Shown: positions 16,807 to 26,383, counted from the first letter of the stretch. The stretch: DNA of 64,000 bases from Fibrobacterota bacterium (GCA_023436205.1 JAEZKC010000059.1:1-64000); one strand, 5' to 3'. Numbers and translations: made by a program. Notes: generated from the letters alone by a model not told the origin.

Positions 16807-18603
16807 ATGAAAAAAAGATTGTGTATGCTGTTTTTGCTCGTGGTTGTATCTCAGCCTCTTTGGGCTGCCGAAAGCGGATCACCTCTGTTTCAGAAGGCGA
16901 TGAAGTACTACAGTGCAGGGCAGTATGATTCCACCATTATTGTGATAAGGGATCACCTGAAGAAAAACGGAAAGGACCCCGAGGCAATCACTCTTGTACC
17001 TCTTATTATCGAAGCCTACATGAGAAAAGGGGAATACGTTCAGGTTCATCGTCTTATCGACATGTATCGTCAGAAGTACGAGGACGCTCCTTACATTCCC
17101 CGTCTGTACTATCTTGAAGGGGTGGCTAATGCAAAGGAGGAGAAGCATTCGGCAGCGTTGCTTTCCTTCTCCAAAGCACTTGAACTGGGGGTATCCCCAG
17201 AGCTTGAGAATTTAACGATAACCAATGTGGAGAATATCTGTGGCCGTGCTATGGCAGTTGAGGAATTGTCTGCCATTTCTGTAAAAGCCACATTGCATAC
17301 CACGCTTTTAGAAATTGTACGGTTCTATGAAGTCCAGAAGCTTTTTTCTGCAGGTCAGGTAGTGAGGGCTAGAAACAGCGCTGAGGAGTTTCGCAAACTC
17401 TATCCATCATCAAAGTATGACGTGCAGATAAAGGATGTTTTGGGGCAATCCAGGGAACGGCAGAAGACAACTGTACAGGTGGGAATGCTTGCTCCGCTTT
17501 CGGGGGATGATGCCGAGGTTGGAAAACGGGTCATGCAGGGGGCGAAACTGGCCATTGATGATTATAATTCCCGTACTCCGCAGGCTGTAAAGTTTATCGT
17601 ATACGATACCAAAGGCAACATGATTGAAACGGCTCGCAAATCAAAGGACCTGCTTTACAAGGATCAGGTTCCGGTCGTGATCGGCCCTGTTCTTTCCTAT
17701 ACTGCTACCGTGAGTTCAGCCATGTTTACCGGTAAGGATATTCTCATGATTTCCCCTACCGCTTCTGAAGAAGGAATTGCGGAGCTTGGGGATAACATCT
17801 TTCAGATGAATATCACTATCGGATCTCTGGGTACAAAAATCGCCCGATATGCTGTTGAAAATCTTAACATCAAAGATTTCGCCGTTTTTGCACCCAACAA
17901 CAGTTACGGTCATGCCATGGCTGAAGTCTTTACAGATGAGCTCCGGAAATTGAATATCGAAGTGGTGCATACTGAGTTTTATGAGGATGGTATCCATGAT
18001 TTTACACCTCATTTCATGAAGTTGCGTCAGTCGCTCCTTACCCGCCATCTCGAAAAGATATCTGCTGATAAGGGTAATCTGCAGAAAATCACTCAGGTCA
18101 GTCGTAAAGACAGCATTCGTTATGTGGATTCGACCTTTGCGGTGGGTGGGCTTTTTATGCCTGTTGAAGCTGATGATGTTTTAAAACTCGCACCACAAGC
18201 TGTTTTCCACAGAATTCGCACTCAGATGCTCGGTTCAGCGGGTTGGTACGACCCTAAAATCCCTGCTGAAGGCAAGCGTTACGTACAGAATGCGATTATT
18301 TCCACAGGATTTGAACCTGATCAGCAAAGCAAGCCCTGGCTCGATTTCAAGGCTGCGTACAGGGCCCGGTATAATGCTGATCCCGATAAAATTGCCGCTC
18401 TTGGCTATGATGCTGCTCAGCTGGTGATTAAAGCAATCGAGGAAACCGGCGGCTTGGATGTAACAAAAATGAAAAAAGCCCTTTCCAGCATCCGCGGGTA
18501 CAAGGGACTTTCCGGACAGGTCAGTTTTAATCCGCTCACAGGTGCCAATACTGAAGCTGCGATCATGAAAGTGACCGAAAGCGGCTTCGTTCGGGTACAG
18601 TAA
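16807..18603 (+). CDS. TPR plus periplasmic-binding-protein fold protein, LpoA-like
   Basis: A 598-residue exported protein. Residues 1-21 are a signal peptide (LCMLFLLVVVSQPLWAAE). Residues about 25-205 are TPR-like helical repeats (FQKAMKYYSAGQYDSTI, LYYLEGVANAKEEKHSAALL, SFSKALELG). Residues about 220-595 are a type 1 periplasmic binding fold (Peripla_BP_6): VQVGMLAPLSGDDAEVGKRV, GAKLAIDDYN, VVIGPVLSYTATVSSAM. This TPR-plus-binding-fold order is that of LpoA, the outer-membrane activator of the penicillin-binding protein PBP1a. No lipobox cysteine is seen, so outer-membrane anchoring is not shown. Its position just before ftsX and an EnvC-like gene suits a cell-wall role. It could instead bind a small ligand. 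Confidence 0.72.
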   Translation: MKKRLCMLFLLVVVSQPLWAAESGSPLFQKAMKYYSAGQYDSTIIVIRDHLKKNGKDPEAITLVPLIIEAYMRKGEYVQVHRLIDMYRQKYEDAPYIPRLYYLEGVANAKEEKHSAALLSFSKALELGVSPELENLTITNVENICGRAMAVEELSAISVKATLHTTLLEIVRFYEVQKLFSAGQVVRARNSAEEFRKLYPSSKYDVQIKDVLGQSRERQKTTVQVGMLAPLSGDDAEVGKRVMQGAKLAIDDYNSRTPQAVKFIVYDTKGNMIETARKSKDLLYKDQVPVVIGPVLSYTATVSSAMFTGKDILMISPTASEEGIAELGDNIFQMNITIGSLGTKIARYAVENLNIKDFAVFAPNNSYGHAMAEVFTDELRKLNIEVVHTEFYEDGIHDFTPHFMKLRQSLLTRHLEKISADKGNLQKITQVSRKDSIRYVDSTFAVGGLFMPVEADDVLKLAPQAVFHRIRTQMLGSAGWYDPKIPAEGKRYVQNAIISTGFEPDQQSKPWLDFKAAYRARYNADPDKIAALGYDAAQLVIKAIEETGGLDVTKMKKALSSIRGYKGLSGQVSFNPLTGANTEAAIMKVTESGFVRVQ

Positions 18604-18617
18604 ACCGTTTTTTGCAA

Positions 18618-18650
18618 GGCGGGAGACTGGTTGGTTTTCCGCCCGTTTTT
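18618..18650 (+). terminator. Intrinsic terminator after the LpoA-like gene
   Basis: ggcggg..a pairs with t..tccgcc across a ~16-base loop, followed by cccgttttt. The stem is GC-rich and the T run begins at 18646. It separates the LpoA-like gene from ftsX, which lies 97 bp after the LpoA-like stop. Confidence 0.6.
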
Positions 18651-18700
18651 GAACAATCAGCTTCTCCCTCGTTGGATAGATCTCCGGGCGGATAAGAATC

Positions 18701-19552
18701 ATGGGTAATATCCTTTATTTTTTCAGCGAAGCGGTCAGGGGTTTCTACCAGGCCAAGCTGATGACATTTGTGTCCATCATGACTATTGCGGCCACCTTGT
18801 TTCTTATCAGCGGGGTGTTTATTGGTCTGATGAATATTGATGATGTCCTGAACAAATCAGACGAGCAGGCGGATTTGGCAGTTTATTTCACCGAAAATGC
18901 TTCTCATGACCTGCCTCTTCAGATTAAGACACTCAAGACGGTCAGAAATATGCCTCAGATTAAAAGCGCTTTGCTTGTTACTAAGGATAGTGCCTGGTCA
19001 CGGTTTGAGCGCATCTACGGTAAGGAGATGCTTGAATCGGTGGATGAAAACCCGTTTCCGGCTTCAGTTGATATCGTGCTTAACGAAAACGCTCAATCTT
19101 CAGAGGCGGTGGGCAAACTTCAAGCCTCTCTCTCTTCTTTGAACGGTGTCGAGTCTGTTCAGTACTCCAGGGAGTGGCTAGAGCGAATTGAAGATTTTCG
19201 CAAAAAGTTTTATCTTATTTCTGCGATAGTGGGTGTTATTGTTTTTCTGGCATTGCATTCCATTGTATCAAACACCATCAAGCTTACAATCTATGCCAGA
19301 CGAGATCTGGTCAGAAACATGCATTATGTGGGCGCTACCGACATGTTCATAAAAATGCCCTTTTTGCTGGAGGGAATGCTTCAGGGGCTGGTTGGTGGGT
19401 TGCTCTGTATTGCGGCTTTGCTTTTAAGCAGATTTTTCATGACCCAGTTTACCCTCAACTGGTACTTCTCCTTTATGCCTTTCATTTTGATCATAGGGGT
19501 CTTTTTCGGGTGGCTTGGAAGCAAGAGCGCAGTTCGCAAATTCCTTGTTTAA
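18701..19552 (+). CDS. ftsX: Cell-division protein FtsX
   Basis: An inner-membrane ABC-type permease that, with the ATPase FtsE, controls murein hydrolase activation at the septum. The 283 residues show the FtsX layout: a short cytoplasmic start (ILYFFSEAVRGFYQAKLMTF), a first membrane segment at about 22-45, a periplasmic loop at about 50-165 (the part that binds EnvC), and three further segments at about 170-195, 222-243 and 256-275. The conserved RRDLVRNMHYVGATDMFI stretch is in the cytoplasmic loop. ftsE, usually just upstream, is absent here. Its stop overlaps the start of the next gene as TAATG. Confidence 0.88.
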   Translation: MGNILYFFSEAVRGFYQAKLMTFVSIMTIAATLFLISGVFIGLMNIDDVLNKSDEQADLAVYFTENASHDLPLQIKTLKTVRNMPQIKSALLVTKDSAWSRFERIYGKEMLESVDENPFPASVDIVLNENAQSSEAVGKLQASLSSLNGVESVQYSREWLERIEDFRKKFYLISAIVGVIVFLALHSIVSNTIKLTIYARRDLVRNMHYVGATDMFIKMPFLLEGMLQGLVGGLLCIAALLLSRFFMTQFTLNWYFSFMPFILIIGVFFGWLGSKSAVRKFLV

Positions 19553-20730
19553 TGCTGCTTTTGTGCACTTTTCTGGCCGGTTTTTGTCTGGCGCAGTCAA
19601 AGGCTGAATCGGCGGTTTCCCAGGTGGACAGGGAAATCAAGCAGAAGATGAGTACGCTTGATTCGGTTAAGACGGAACTTGAAAAAGGACGGGCAAGGCT
19701 TAAGGAACTCCAGAAAGAGGAGGGTAATTATCTTAGCCGCCTCGAGCAGCTTGAAAAAAATATCGCCTCCTCACAGACGTATCTGGATATAGTTCAGCTT
19801 CAGATCGATACGGTCGAGTCATCTCTAGGGCAGCTGAAGGATTCTCTTAAGCTGGCCGAAACTGAATTGTCCAAATCGCGCGAAGTCATGATGCGGCGGC
19901 TTCGAAAAGCGTATATGACCGGAGAGATCAGTAAAATCCAGATGTTTCTATCTGCTAAGAGTCCAGTGGAGCTGCTTCATCGGGTGAGATATGTTCAGGA
20001 ACTGAACCGCTACGATAAGCGTCTGGCCTCCATAATAAAGCAGTCCATCTCTCTGATAGATCAGAAAAAGGTCATTCAGGAAAAGAAGCGCGAGCAGCTT
20101 ACGGTCTTGCTATCCGAGAAGAGGGAGGAACAGCAGCTTCTGGTGGAGGAGGAGAGTTCCCGGCGCAAGATGCTTGAGGAGATACGTACCCAGAAGAGTT
20201 CTTATGCCGCAATGGTTGCCGAATTGGAAGCGGCTCAGAGAGAGCTTGACGGTATAGTGAAACTGCTTGAGAAGAAGCGCAAAAAAGCTCGCGAGGAACT
20301 CGAGCGTAAAGCGGTGCTTTCCTTTGAAAAACGCAAGGGAAAGCTTCCTTGGCCTGTCGAGGGGACAATTATTAGCAGTTTCGGTAAAGTGGTTCATCCG
20401 GTTTACAAGACTGTTATCATGAATAACGGTATTGATATCGAAGCAAAGAAGGGTGAACCGGTACAGTGTGTAGCTCCCGGAAGCGTGGTGCATGTGGGGT
20501 GGATGCGCGGACTTGGCAAGCTGGTGATTGTGGATCACAGTGGCGGTTTTATTACTGTTTATACCCATCTTGACGAGATCTCGGTGGCACAGGACCAGGA
20601 TCTGGAGCTGGGGACCACTTTGGGGCTTGTTGGTGAAACCGGAACGGCCGGAGGGGCAAAGCTGCACTTTGAAATCCGCAAGTCAACCGAATCGCTGGAT
20701 CCGGAAGGCTGGCTTGAGAAATCCAAATAG
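19552..20730 (+). CDS. EnvC-like murein hydrolase activator with degenerate LytM domain
   Basis: The ATG at 19552 is chosen because it overlaps the ftsX stop (TAATG) and begins a clean signal peptide (LLLCTFLAGFCLA); a frame 14 codons longer also exists. Residues about 20-245 are coiled coil rich in Lys, Glu and Leu. The C-terminal LytM domain (about 265-385) keeps the fold but not the zinc site: the first ligand His is Asn291 in NNGID, and the first His of the HxH motif is Lys370 in AKLHFE. Asp295, His339 and His372 remain. Loss of these residues is the hallmark of EnvC, which activates amidases rather than cutting the wall itself. Coupling to ftsX supports this. Confidence 0.85.
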   Translation: MLLLCTFLAGFCLAQSKAESAVSQVDREIKQKMSTLDSVKTELEKGRARLKELQKEEGNYLSRLEQLEKNIASSQTYLDIVQLQIDTVESSLGQLKDSLKLAETELSKSREVMMRRLRKAYMTGEISKIQMFLSAKSPVELLHRVRYVQELNRYDKRLASIIKQSISLIDQKKVIQEKKREQLTVLLSEKREEQQLLVEEESSRRKMLEEIRTQKSSYAAMVAELEAAQRELDGIVKLLEKKRKKAREELERKAVLSFEKRKGKLPWPVEGTIISSFGKVVHPVYKTVIMNNGIDIEAKKGEPVQCVAPGSVVHVGWMRGLGKLVIVDHSGGFITVYTHLDEISVAQDQDLELGTTLGLVGETGTAGGAKLHFEIRKSTESLDPEGWLEKSK

Positions 20731-20739
20731 GAGAGCGTG

Positions 20740-21873
20740 ATGGCAGTTCTGCAGTGGAACAGGCTTGTTGGGCAGGAACGTATAAAAAACGTGCTGGGGA
20801 GTGCCTTCGAAAATGGTACTCTGGGGCATGCTTACCTTTTTTGCGGTGATAGGGGAACCGGCAAATTTGCAGCCGCGCTTGATCTTGCCATGGCTCTCCT
20901 CTGCCAGAGTCCTGATAAAAAGCCCTGTCTGAAGTGTCCTTCTTGTCGAAAAGTGAGTACCTATTCCCACCCCGATTTTCATGTGCTCATGCCGGTTGTT
21001 TTGCAAAAGGAGCATAAGGCCAGTGACGGGAAGCTCACTTCTGATGGCTGGAATTTTGTATCGTCGAGAGCTGCTGCCAGAATCGAAAATCCATATCTGG
21101 TGGAGGATCAGGCTGGAGTACCGTTTGTGCCTGTAGAATGGATAAAGGAGGTCAATCACGCCATAGTGCGCGGTTCTGTGGATGGCGGCAGGAATGTGGC
21201 AATTCTCGATGGGGTTGATTACATGAATAAAGAATCTGCCAATGCCATGCTAAAAACTCTGGAAGAACCTCCTGCAGGCACGGTGATGATTCTCCTTACA
21301 GACAGAATTCATTCGGTTCTGCCGACGATTATTTCAAGATGTCAGATTCTGCGGTTTGCGTATCTGTCTCCCGAGATTATCAGAGCCGAGTTGTGCAGCC
21401 GTTTTGGTGTGCAGGATGGCGATCCTCGCCTGGAAGCTGCCGTTCACGGTGGATCGTTGGGGGAGGCAATCACCACTTTTGAGAATCCTCCGGAGGAGTA
21501 TTATAAGCTGGCGGTTGAGTTCTGGAATCATTGCATTAGTGGCGATTGGGAGACTGTAGCGACCGATATTGACCGTTTCGGGGATGCAGAAGATCATGCA
21601 AACGGCGAAAAAACGCTAAATTGTCTGCTGCATCTGCTCCGTTTCGCTTTTTTAGATAAATTTCCGGGTTCGGTAAACTATTTTAAATCGAAATTGCCTT
21701 ACCGGATCGAATTACCAGATGCTGTTACTCCCGACTTGGTGCAAGAGGTGGTCCGTCTCTGTCAGGATGGCTTATCTGCTTTGAATGCCCGGGGCAACAG
21801 TTCATTAGTGATGGTAAATTTCGCATGTTCGTTGATGGAGATATTTAATGGCAAAGAACAGCAAACTTGTTGA
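20740..21873 (+). CDS. holB: DNA polymerase III subunit delta prime
   Basis: A clamp-loader subunit of DNA polymerase III. The 377 residues show the AAA+ fold opening WNRLVGQERIKNVLGSA, GHAYLFCGDRGTGKFAAALD (Walker A-like, about 31-48), and a zinc-module remnant with CLKCPSCRK. NAMLKTLEEPPAGTVMILLT and SRCQILRF (sensor-1 region) are typical of delta prime. The ATG at 20740 is preferred over the GTG one codon earlier because aggaga lies just upstream. It begins nine bases after the EnvC-like gene and overlaps the next gene by 26 bp, so it heads a tightly packed operon. Confidence 0.87.
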   Translation: MAVLQWNRLVGQERIKNVLGSAFENGTLGHAYLFCGDRGTGKFAAALDLAMALLCQSPDKKPCLKCPSCRKVSTYSHPDFHVLMPVVLQKEHKASDGKLTSDGWNFVSSRAAARIENPYLVEDQAGVPFVPVEWIKEVNHAIVRGSVDGGRNVAILDGVDYMNKESANAMLKTLEEPPAGTVMILLTDRIHSVLPTIISRCQILRFAYLSPEIIRAELCSRFGVQDGDPRLEAAVHGGSLGEAITTFENPPEEYYKLAVEFWNHCISGDWETVATDIDRFGDAEDHANGEKTLNCLLHLLRFAFLDKFPGSVNYFKSKLPYRIELPDAVTPDLVQEVVRLCQDGLSALNARGNSSLVMVNFACSLMEIFNGKEQQTC

Positions 21874-22672
21874 GGTAGTGTTCAAGGGAGAGCGCAAGGC
21901 CATATTCAAGGACCGAAATGATCTGGAGATCATGGAGGGGGAATATGTGCTTGTGGAAGCGGAGCGCGGACAGGATCTGGGGAAGGCTTCCTGCGTGGGA
22001 TCGCTTGTTAAGCTTAAGCGCGGCAAGGGAGAGACCCGCAGTATAATCAGAAAAGCGCTGGACAGTGATCTTGAAATCCTGGAGAAAAATCAGGAGAAGG
22101 AGAAGTCCGCTTTCAAGGTTTGCAGAGAGAAGATAAAGCATTTCAGGCTGGATATGAAGCTTGTGGATGTGGAGATGCAGTTCGATGGCTCCAAAATCAC
22201 CTTTTACTTTACTGCTGCACAGAGAGTTGATTTTCGTGAACTGGTCAAGGATTTGGCATCTGTCTACCGTACCAGAATCGAACTGCGGCAGATCGGGGTG
22301 AGGGATGAAGCCAAGCGCATCAGCGGCTGCGGAGTTTGCGGACGTAAACAGTGCTGCAATGCATTTCTTACCGAGTTTGAGCAGATCACAACCCAAATGG
22401 CAAAAGATCAGCAGCTTGCACTGAATCCCTCCAAGATTTCCGGCAACTGCGGCAGGCTTCTCTGCTGTCTGCGCTATGAAAACGATATGTATACCGACTA
22501 TTTTACTGAATTTCCGCCTCTTGGAAGCAGGGTAACCCTGAATGGAAAACAGGGAATGCTTTCCTATATAAATATTTTTCAGCTCAAGGGGCTGGTGCAT
22601 TTCAGCGATGGCAGTCAGGAATGGCTCCCTCCCGAAGAATTTAAGAAAGGAACGTTTGAATATGCCACTTGA
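21848..22672 (+). CDS. ricT: PSP1-domain protein RicT (YaaT) homologue
   Basis: A 274-residue cytoplasmic protein of the PSP1/RicT family. In Bacillus, RicT with RicA and RicF binds Fe-S clusters and controls RNA processing and competence or sporulation; in this phylum the role is unproven. The conserved cysteines are present in GCGVCGRKQCCNAF and NCGRLLCCLRYE, and the PSP1 core is FYFTAAQRVDFRELVKDL. The gene order holB-ricT-metG is a widespread arrangement. It overlaps holB by 26 bp and the preferred metG start by 11 bp, implying translational coupling. Confidence 0.88.
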   Translation: MAKNSKLVEVVFKGERKAIFKDRNDLEIMEGEYVLVEAERGQDLGKASCVGSLVKLKRGKGETRSIIRKALDSDLEILEKNQEKEKSAFKVCREKIKHFRLDMKLVDVEMQFDGSKITFYFTAAQRVDFRELVKDLASVYRTRIELRQIGVRDEAKRISGCGVCGRKQCCNAFLTEFEQITTQMAKDQQLALNPSKISGNCGRLLCCLRYENDMYTDYFTEFPPLGSRVTLNGKQGMLSYINIFQLKGLVHFSDGSQEWLPPEEFKKGTFEYAT

Positions 22673-24674
22673 TTCCGGCAGGTCCCGTAGACTACTGGTT
22701 ACAAGCGCCTTGCCTTATGCAAATGGCGACATACATCTGGGACATCTTCTGGAAGCTGTGCAGACCGATGTTTTTGTCAGATACAACCGGCTTAGAGGAA
22801 ATGAGGTCCTTTATGTGTGCGCTGACGATACTCACGGAACTCCCATTGAGCTCAGTGCATTGCGGCAGAAGATCACCCCCGAGGAACTGGTTGATCGTGC
22901 CCGTAAAGATCATATTCGCGACTATGCCGGCTACGACATAAGCTTTGACATTTTCTATACCACCAACTCTGAAGAAAACCGCCAATATGCCGAATTGATA
23001 TACGATAATCTTCGAAAAAACGGTTTGGTGGTGGAAAAAGAGATTAATCAGTACTACTGTGAACACGACAAACGGTTTCTTCCCGATCGGTTTATCACCG
23101 GAACCTGTCCGCGATGCAAAGCCCCGAAGCAGTACGGGGATGTGTGTGAATCCTGCGGAGCGACCTATGATCCAACCGACCTCATTGAACCCAAATGTTT
23201 CATCTGCGGGAATACACCCGTGCTGAAATCATCCAGGCATATTTACGTTCAGCTTGCCAAATGCGAGAGCTTTCTGCGGGACTTCATTTCACGACCCGGC
23301 GTACTTCAGGATGACATGCGTAATTTTGTGAAGTCCTGGATCGATGAGGGTTTGCGGGAATGGTGCATTTCCAGAGACGGGCCCTATTTCGGCTTCAAAA
23401 TTCCCGGTACACAGGATAAATATTTTTACGTTTGGATGGATGCCCCTATCGGTTATCTTTCCTCTACAGACCGCTGGTGCAAGGATAACAATCGCAAAGT
23501 GGAGGAGTTCTGGGGGAAGGACAGTGGAACGGAGATCGTTCATTTTATCGGTAAGGACATCGTGTACTTTCATGCGCTGTTCTGGCCTGTGATGCTCGAT
23601 AATTCCAATTTCTCTGTTCCAGATAGTGTAAGGGTGCACGGGTTTCTCAATATTCAGGGCGAGAAGATGTCAAAATCGAGGGGAACCTTTATTCTGGCCA
23701 AAGAGTATCTTTCAAAGGTCAACCACCCTCAGGCTTCCGAATTTCTCAGATTTTACTACGGATCAAAATTGTCTCCAACATCTGCAGATATCGACCTTAA
23801 TAAAGATGAGCTGATTAACCGGGTGAACACCACTCTGGCCAATAACATCGGTAACCTCAATCATCGCACAATGATATTCTGCGAACGCTATTTCGATAAC
23901 ATGGTGCCAGAGGCATCGTGGGATGCAGAGATCGCCGCTGCAGTGGAGAGTGCTTCCCAGGAGATCGCCAGTGCCTATGAAAGTGGCGAAAACAAAGCCG
24001 TAGTTGAAAAGATTCATGCTCTGGGAAGCCTGGGTAACAAGTTTTATCAGGATAGCAAACCATGGGAGCTAATTAAAACAGATAAGAATGCGGCCGCTTC
24101 GGTGATGGTGACCTGCGTCAATCTGATCAAGGCTCTCGCCGTTTTTCTCAAGCCGATAACACCTAAACTTTCAGCCAGCATCGAAAATCAGTTGGGAGGA
24201 CAGCTCAGCTGGGAAGATTACCGTTTTTCTCTTTCCGGGAAAATGCTTGGTCCTGTTGAAAAGCTTGTGAAACCTCTCGAGGACAGCGATTTGGAGGCCA
24301 TTTTCGCATCTGCAACGGTTAATAAGGAATCGGCTTCAAAGGAAGACGGGCTGATTGAAATTAATACCTTTTCAGCAGTGGATTTGCGTGTGGGTACAGT
24401 GCTGTCAGCGGATAAGGTTGAGAAATCAAGCAAGCTACTCTGTCTTAAAGTTGATTTCGGAACTGAGAAACGCCAGATTGTTGCGGGTATCGCCCAGAGC
24501 TATAAACCTGAGGATCTCCCCGGGCAGCAGGTGGTGGCAGTCTTTAATCTCAAACCGGCCACTCTTTTCGGCCTTGTCTCTGAAGGAATGCTTTTAGCCG
24601 CCAAGGACAAGAGTGGATCACTTGTGCTGGTCGGTCCCAAAGCTTCGGTTTCCCTTGGAGCCAAAGTAGCATGA
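22662..24674 (+). CDS. metG: Methionyl-tRNA synthetase
   Basis: Charges tRNA-Met with methionine. The start at 22662 gives 670 residues and has aaagga upstream; a frame 18 codons longer overlaps ricT further and is not favoured. The class I signatures are present: HLGH at 25-28 (in YANGDIHLGHL) and KMSKS at 335-339 (GEKMSKSRGTF). The zinc knuckle region has TCPRCKAPKQYGDVCESCG and CFICGN, i.e. the four-cysteine-pair form. Residues about 565-670 are a C-terminal EMAPII-like tRNA-binding domain (FSAVDLRVGTVLSADKVEKS), as in dimeric MetRS. The stop overlaps recJ by ATGA. Confidence 0.96.
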   Translation: MPLDSGRSRRLLVTSALPYANGDIHLGHLLEAVQTDVFVRYNRLRGNEVLYVCADDTHGTPIELSALRQKITPEELVDRARKDHIRDYAGYDISFDIFYTTNSEENRQYAELIYDNLRKNGLVVEKEINQYYCEHDKRFLPDRFITGTCPRCKAPKQYGDVCESCGATYDPTDLIEPKCFICGNTPVLKSSRHIYVQLAKCESFLRDFISRPGVLQDDMRNFVKSWIDEGLREWCISRDGPYFGFKIPGTQDKYFYVWMDAPIGYLSSTDRWCKDNNRKVEEFWGKDSGTEIVHFIGKDIVYFHALFWPVMLDNSNFSVPDSVRVHGFLNIQGEKMSKSRGTFILAKEYLSKVNHPQASEFLRFYYGSKLSPTSADIDLNKDELINRVNTTLANNIGNLNHRTMIFCERYFDNMVPEASWDAEIAAAVESASQEIASAYESGENKAVVEKIHALGSLGNKFYQDSKPWELIKTDKNAAASVMVTCVNLIKALAVFLKPITPKLSASIENQLGGQLSWEDYRFSLSGKMLGPVEKLVKPLEDSDLEAIFASATVNKESASKEDGLIEINTFSAVDLRVGTVLSADKVEKSSKLLCLKVDFGTEKRQIVAGIAQSYKPEDLPGQQVVAVFNLKPATLFGLVSEGMLLAAKDKSGSLVLVGPKASVSLGAKVA

Positions 24675-26383
24675 GTTTTGCGGCGATACGGGAGAGAATC
24701 TGCCTCAGGCAGGTGGATTCTCAGATCGCCGAGCGCCTTGCCGCAGATCTTAATGTCCCTCCGGTTGTCGCCACAATCCTTGTCGGACGCAACCTCTCCA
24801 CTTTTGATGAATGTAAACAGTTCTTTCGCCCCGAATTAAGCCAGTTACACGACCCTTTTCTTTTCAGTCAAATGGAAACGGCTGTGCGCCGGATTAATGC
24901 TGCCGTCGATTCAAATGAGAAAATTGTGGTGTACGGGGATTATGATGTGGATGGTGTTACCTCCACCGTACTTCTGCTCAGGGTGCTAAGGAAATTGGGT
25001 GCGCAATGTGATTATTACCTTCCTAACCGGCTTACCGAGGGTTATGGAATGTCTGAAACAGGCATTCATCAGATAGCGCAGAGCGGCGCCACCCTGATTA
25101 TCAGTGTTGATTGCGGCATCACTGCCACTTATGAAGCTGATCTTGCCAAAAAGTTGGGTATTGACCTTATTATAACCGACCATCACGAGCCAAAGGATGT
25201 ACTTCCAGTTGCCCTGGCTGTTATGGATCCCAAAGTACCCGGTTGTGCATATCCCGATAAGAATTTAGCCGGGGTAGGGGTGGCACTTAAGCTTTGTCAG
25301 GCACTTGGGATATTAACAGGGCGAGGTGTCGAGCTTTGGCAAGACTTGCTGGATCTGGCCGCGCTGGGGTCTGCTGCTGATATCGTGCCTCTGATCGGAG
25401 AAAATCGCATCATTGCTTTTTACGGTTTTGAGTGCCTGGAAAAAACGACGAATGTAGGTTTGAAAGCTCTTATTGAAGAGCAAGGGCTCACCGGAAAGAA
25501 ACTTTCCACCGGAGAAGTGGTATTCCAGATCGCTCCCTGTATAAACGCGGTGGGCAGGTTGGGAGATCCACGCAGAGGGGTGGAGCTATTATTGACAGAT
25601 GATCCCGGGGTCGCTCGTCTTTATGCTAGGGAACTTAAAGAAGCCAATCGGGAGCGTCGGGCACTTGACAGTAACGTCGCTGAAGAAGCCGGGCAGTGGG
25701 TACAGTGTAATTGCCATCCTGAAAAAGATTTCGGGCTTGTGGTGGGGAATGCCGACTGGCACGTGGGTGTTATCGGAATTGTGGCATCAAAGCTTGTGGA
25801 GAAGTTTCATCGGCCGGCTATTCTGCTTTCTGTTGGTGAGGATGGCATGGCCAGAGGGTCGGGAAGAAGTATTCCGGGGCTTCATCTGCTGGACGCGCTT
25901 AACGAATGCAGTTCCCTTCTTAATGCGTTCGGAGGGCATGCTGCTGCTGCAGGGTTGAGCATTCATAAAGACAAAATCGATCTTTTCAGGGAAAAATTCA
26001 ATGAGGTCATCAAGAACCGGATTAGCAGCGATGATCTGGCTCCCCGGGTCACTGCTGATGCTGAAGTGTCAATTGCTTCGTTGACCCCTAAGCTGCAAAG
26101 AATTATTAAGCAGATGGGGCCGTTCGGGCCGGGAAACATGCGCCCCGTTCTTCTCTGTCGGGATCTGCAGCACCGCTATTCTCCGCGGGTAGTAGGGCAA
26201 AAGCACCTTAAGCTCTCTTTGACTTCTCAGGGTGTGGTCATGGATGCTATCGCTTTCAACTTCGGGGAACGATTTCAAGAAGTAAAAAATTCAAATTCCC
26301 TCCAGGTGGCATTCGCTCTGGAAGAAAACGAGTGGAATGGCAAAGTTAGTTTGCAGATGAATATAAAGGGAATGACTGCATAG
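24671..26383 (+). CDS. recJ: Single-stranded-DNA exonuclease RecJ
   Basis: A 5'-3' single-strand DNA exonuclease for recombination and mismatch repair, of the DHH family. Key motifs are VVYGDYDVDGVTSTVLLL (motif I, about 78-95), SVDCGIT (motif II), DHHEPK (motif III, about 170) and the DHHA1 domain with GGHAAAAGLSI near residue 417. The C-terminal OB-like part has GPFGPGNMRPVL. At 570 residues it is of normal length. It overlaps metG by four bases (ATGA), closing the holB-ricT-metG-recJ chain; argH follows after 109 bp. Confidence 0.94.
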   Translation: MSFAAIRERICLRQVDSQIAERLAADLNVPPVVATILVGRNLSTFDECKQFFRPELSQLHDPFLFSQMETAVRRINAAVDSNEKIVVYGDYDVDGVTSTVLLLRVLRKLGAQCDYYLPNRLTEGYGMSETGIHQIAQSGATLIISVDCGITATYEADLAKKLGIDLIITDHHEPKDVLPVALAVMDPKVPGCAYPDKNLAGVGVALKLCQALGILTGRGVELWQDLLDLAALGSAADIVPLIGENRIIAFYGFECLEKTTNVGLKALIEEQGLTGKKLSTGEVVFQIAPCINAVGRLGDPRRGVELLLTDDPGVARLYARELKEANRERRALDSNVAEEAGQWVQCNCHPEKDFGLVVGNADWHVGVIGIVASKLVEKFHRPAILLSVGEDGMARGSGRSIPGLHLLDALNECSSLLNAFGGHAAAAGLSIHKDKIDLFREKFNEVIKNRISSDDLAPRVTADAEVSIASLTPKLQRIIKQMGPFGPGNMRPVLLCRDLQHRYSPRVVGQKHLKLSLTSQGVVMDAIAFNFGERFQEVKNSNSLQVAFALEENEWNGKVSLQMNIKGMTA

